NCBI RefSeq assembly: GCF_001908205.1
Contig: NZ_LGHL01000098.1
Coordinates: 1 to 64,000, forward strand
Direction of reading: 5' to 3'
Length of the DNA: 64,000 nt
From: Bradyrhizobium sp. NAS80.1
Lineage (GTDB): Bacteria; Pseudomonadota; Alphaproteobacteria; Rhizobiales; Xanthobacteraceae
The notes under the pieces were generated by a model that saw nothing but the letters and a program-made list of their open reading frames with translations, was not told the origin of the DNA and ran no database searches. The translations under genes and the position numbers were made by a program. Of the stretch, positions 62,395 to 64,000 are shown in pieces; position 1 is the stretch's first letter; every line of letters begins with the position of its first letter.

Positions 62395-62566
62395 CCAGGA
62401 CCGATGCAAGCAGGTCGATCGAACAGGTCCGTCGCGGGTGCGCGGCGGCCGATTACTCCGTCAGGAAGCGAGCGATTCCTGCTCGCCCGCGCACGATTCT
62501 CGGTAAAGCGTCAAGCGTTGCGTTCTGCGATGACTTCGTTAGAAGGGCCGCGGAGCCCGTCTGCGT

Positions 62567-62950
62567 GTGAATTTTCAAGTAACTGTACTCAAGATCCTCG
62601 TGAGTCACCCAGATGGATTCGCTGCGATGGACGATCTCAAGCGGGACATGGAAATCCTCGCGACAAGCGGGCGCGACTGGGCAGAACGCACGAAGAGACT
62701 CGCAGCTCATGCGCCCGGTCTCTCTGTATTCGAGCAAGGCCTGATCGAACGCAGGGACGGCGGATGGCGGATCACCGATGCAGGTAGGGCGCTCCTTCGA
62801 GGCCTGGAGGCGGCGGTTAAGTCAGAACGAGAGCTGAGCTCCGGGGCGACGACTGGTCGTGTCCACAATCATGTACCGGACGATCGGCGGCCGGATGATG
62901 GAGTGTGTCCCGAGACAACGGATGGCTGGCGGCCTGCTGGGCGCGAGTGA
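62567..62950 (+). CDS. Conserved hypothetical protein of a Bradyrhizobium type
   Basis: A 127-residue protein from a GTG start. Residues 1-90 (FQVTVLKILVSHPDGFAAMD, then GLIERRDGGWRITDAGRALL) resemble a short winged-helix-like protein common in Bradyrhizobium, whose GW-x-ITDxGRxxL motif is kept. The last 35 residues look unrelated and may reflect a shifted end. No ribosome site of note. Role unknown; a DNA-binding fold is possible. Confidence 0.5.
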   Translation: MNFQVTVLKILVSHPDGFAAMDDLKRDMEILATSGRDWAERTKRLAAHAPGLSVFEQGLIERRDGGWRITDAGRALLRGLEAAVKSERELSSGATTGRVHNHVPDDRRPDDGVCPETTDGWRPAGRE

Positions 62951-63063
62951 TTTCGGCCAGAAGTCCGCAACACCAAGTGATGTATTTCAACCACACTGAG
63001 CAAAGAACCGTTGAGCGTCGCCACGACTCGTTTGACGCGACCAAAGCGGACACCCTACGGTCA

Positions 63064-63245
63064 TTTCGACGGCTCCCTTTGGGGATTAATAGGGAATGCG
63101 GTGCAGGGGATTGCCCTAATGCCGCAGCTGCCCCCGCAACTGTAAGCGGTGAACCTTGCGTCATATTGCCACTGGTATCTCGGACCGGGAAGGCGACGTA
63201 GAGGTAACGACCCGCTAGCCAGGAGACCTGCCGTCAGCCGTGGTC
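63064..63245 (+). ncRNA. Cobalamin (B12) riboswitch
   Basis: The conserved pieces appear in order: AGGGAATGCGGTG, GCTGCCCCCGCAACTGTAA with AGCGG, GCCACTG (near 63170), GGGAAGGCGACG, and the closing GCTAGCCAGGAGACCTGCC. Together these are the core and B12 box of the adenosylcobalamin riboswitch. It sits ahead of a TonB-dependent receptor, the typical target of such riboswitches, and should reduce the receptor's expression when B12 is ample. Confidence 0.93.
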
Positions 63246-63312
63246 ACACGCGAAGATGTCGGTCGGGGAGTACAGACATTAGCTTCACCGGAGCATTTCG
63301 GCGCTCCGCCGT

Positions 63313-63359
63313 GAAACCTCGTTCGCTGTGACGTGCCACTGACGTCATACCGAGGTTTC
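63313..63359 (+). promoter_or_regulatory. RBS-sequestering hairpin (riboswitch expression platform)
   Basis: GAAACCTCG (63313-63321) pairs with CGAGGTTTC (63351-63359); inside it TGACGT (63329-63334) pairs with ACGTCA (63342-63347). The receptor's ribosome site GAGG (63352-63355), 8 bases before the ATG, is buried in the outer stem. This fits translational control by the riboswitch. Confidence 0.65.
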
Positions 63360-63363
63360 CCGC

Positions 63364-64000
63364 ATGCCTTCCATTTCTGCTGTCCCGCGCCGTCGCGCGG
63401 TTTGGCTGGCAACCAGCTTTATTGTTCCCGTCCTTCTCCTCAACGTGAGGGCCGCCCGCGCGCAGCAAGCTGTCACCGCACAGTTGCCGCCGATCGAAGT
63501 GACCAAGCCCGATGATCAGAACCGCACGCGCGCCAGGGCGACCGGCGATGGCGGCGACACGAAGAGGCGGCGGGCGGCACCGAATGTCGCTCCGAGCGGC
63601 GCGCCGGCGGGCGATGGGTCCGGCTCATCCGGCTCTGGCAGTGAGGCGGCCGCCGGCAACGGAGGCATTGTCGGGGCCGCCACCACCGTCATCACGGCAG
63701 CGGACATCGCAAATTCGCCGTCGCAGACACTCGTCGAGATCATCGCGACGCAGACACCGGGTGCCCAGATTACGACGTTCTATGGCGGCCCGGTCGCTGC
63801 GAAGACGAGCGTCGATCTGCGCGGCTTTGGCGCCTTTGGCACCGCCAACACCCTGGTGCTGATCAACGGCCGGCGGCTAAATGACATCGACATGGCGCAG
63901 GTGGATCTCTCCACCATTCCGCTCAATTCCATCGAGCGCATCGAGATCACGCGCGGCAATTCCGGCGCGGTGCTCTACGGGGACAACGCGATCGGCGGCG
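63364..64000 (+). CDS. TonB-dependent outer-membrane receptor (probably cobalamin, BtuB-like), 5' part
   Basis: The frame is open from ATG 63364 to the right edge (212 codons). A signal peptide (AVWLATSFIVPVLLLNVRAARAQ) is followed by a TonB-box-like LPPIEVTKP. A Gly/Ser/Ala-rich linker of about 50 residues comes next, then the plug domain (TVITAADIANSPSQTLVEII, VDLRGFGAFGTANTLVLING, IPLNSIERIEITRGNSGAVL). The barrel is outside the window. The upstream B12 riboswitch makes cobalamin or a corrinoid the likely cargo. The long low-complexity linker between TonB box and plug is unusual. Confidence 0.88.
   Translation, partial: MPSISAVPRRRAVWLATSFIVPVLLLNVRAARAQQAVTAQLPPIEVTKPDDQNRTRARATGDGGDTKRRRAAPNVAPSGAPAGDGSGSSGSGSEAAAGNGGIVGAATTVITAADIANSPSQTLVEIIATQTPGAQITTFYGGPVAAKTSVDLRGFGAFGTANTLVLINGRRLNDIDMAQVDLSTIPLNSIERIEITRGNSGAVLYGDNAIGG

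Noticed and set aside
1..64000. CRISPR array, rRNA or tRNA genes, intact insertion sequence
   Set aside because: I looked for regular spaced repeats, tRNA arms and complete transposase genes and found none; only recombinase fragments are present.

Overview
The window looks like a chromosomal segment of a Bradyrhizobium-type alphaproteobacterium (order Hyphomicrobiales). This rests on the high G+C content, an alphaproteobacterial SOS box (GTTC-N7-GTTC) before dinB, the large number of ABC importers for sugars, amides and organic acids, and several small proteins I associate with Bradyrhizobium. I could run no database search, so the genus is an inference. I see no rRNA, tRNA, CRISPR array or intact insertion sequence. 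Decayed fragments of an integrase, a serine recombinase, an SDR, a VIT-family protein and an ABC binding protein sit in the gaps.

Layout. 1-2.5 kb: the 5' end of an exported acetamidase/formamidase-like protein, an exported small protein, and gene debris. 2.3-3.9 kb: dinB with an SOS box, divergent from a small gene. 4.0-18.4 kb: a sugar locus with an RbsABC-type importer, a DeoR regulator (frameshifted), a eukaryote-like deoxyribose-phosphate aldolase, a two-domain ALDH16-type dehydrogenase, an RbsD/FucU mutarotase, a PfkB kinase and a second, MalEFGK-type importer. Together these fit uptake and breakdown of 2-deoxy-D-ribose or a close relative. 18.6-31.1 kb: an IclR-controlled catabolic cluster with a Bug-type binding protein, two amidohydrolases (one frameshifted), two small Rieske proteins, an HpaB/HpaC-type flavin monooxygenase pair, a complete Liv-type ABC importer and two small proteins. 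Its substrate is unknown, probably aromatic or heterocyclic.

31.6-45.1 kb: an amide-utilisation operon. AmiC (sensor) and AmiR (ANTAR antiterminator) come first, then two tandem RNA hairpins and an intrinsic terminator, then a Urt-type ABC importer, aliphatic amidase AmiE, an NCS1 permease, a 29-codon coupled ORF, a MetX-like hydrolase and a MoxR-AAA+/VWA pair. 45.4-54.8 kb: a YfcE-type phosphodiesterase, then a MarR-controlled group with a Liv-type binding protein, two acyl-CoA ligases and a single-chain biotin-dependent acyl-CoA carboxylase (frameshifted). Three related operator sites tie this group together. 55.4-64 kb: a lipoprotein and an exported protein, two tandem AraC paralogues, a large autotransporter (frameshifted) sharing an upstream element with the second araC, and a cobalamin riboswitch ahead of a TonB-dependent receptor that runs off the right edge.

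A caution for the whole window: four genes are each broken by exactly one extra base inside a G/C homopolymer of 6-8 bases. Either the underlying sequence has homopolymer errors, or these are slippage-prone loci. I give the repaired reading for each.
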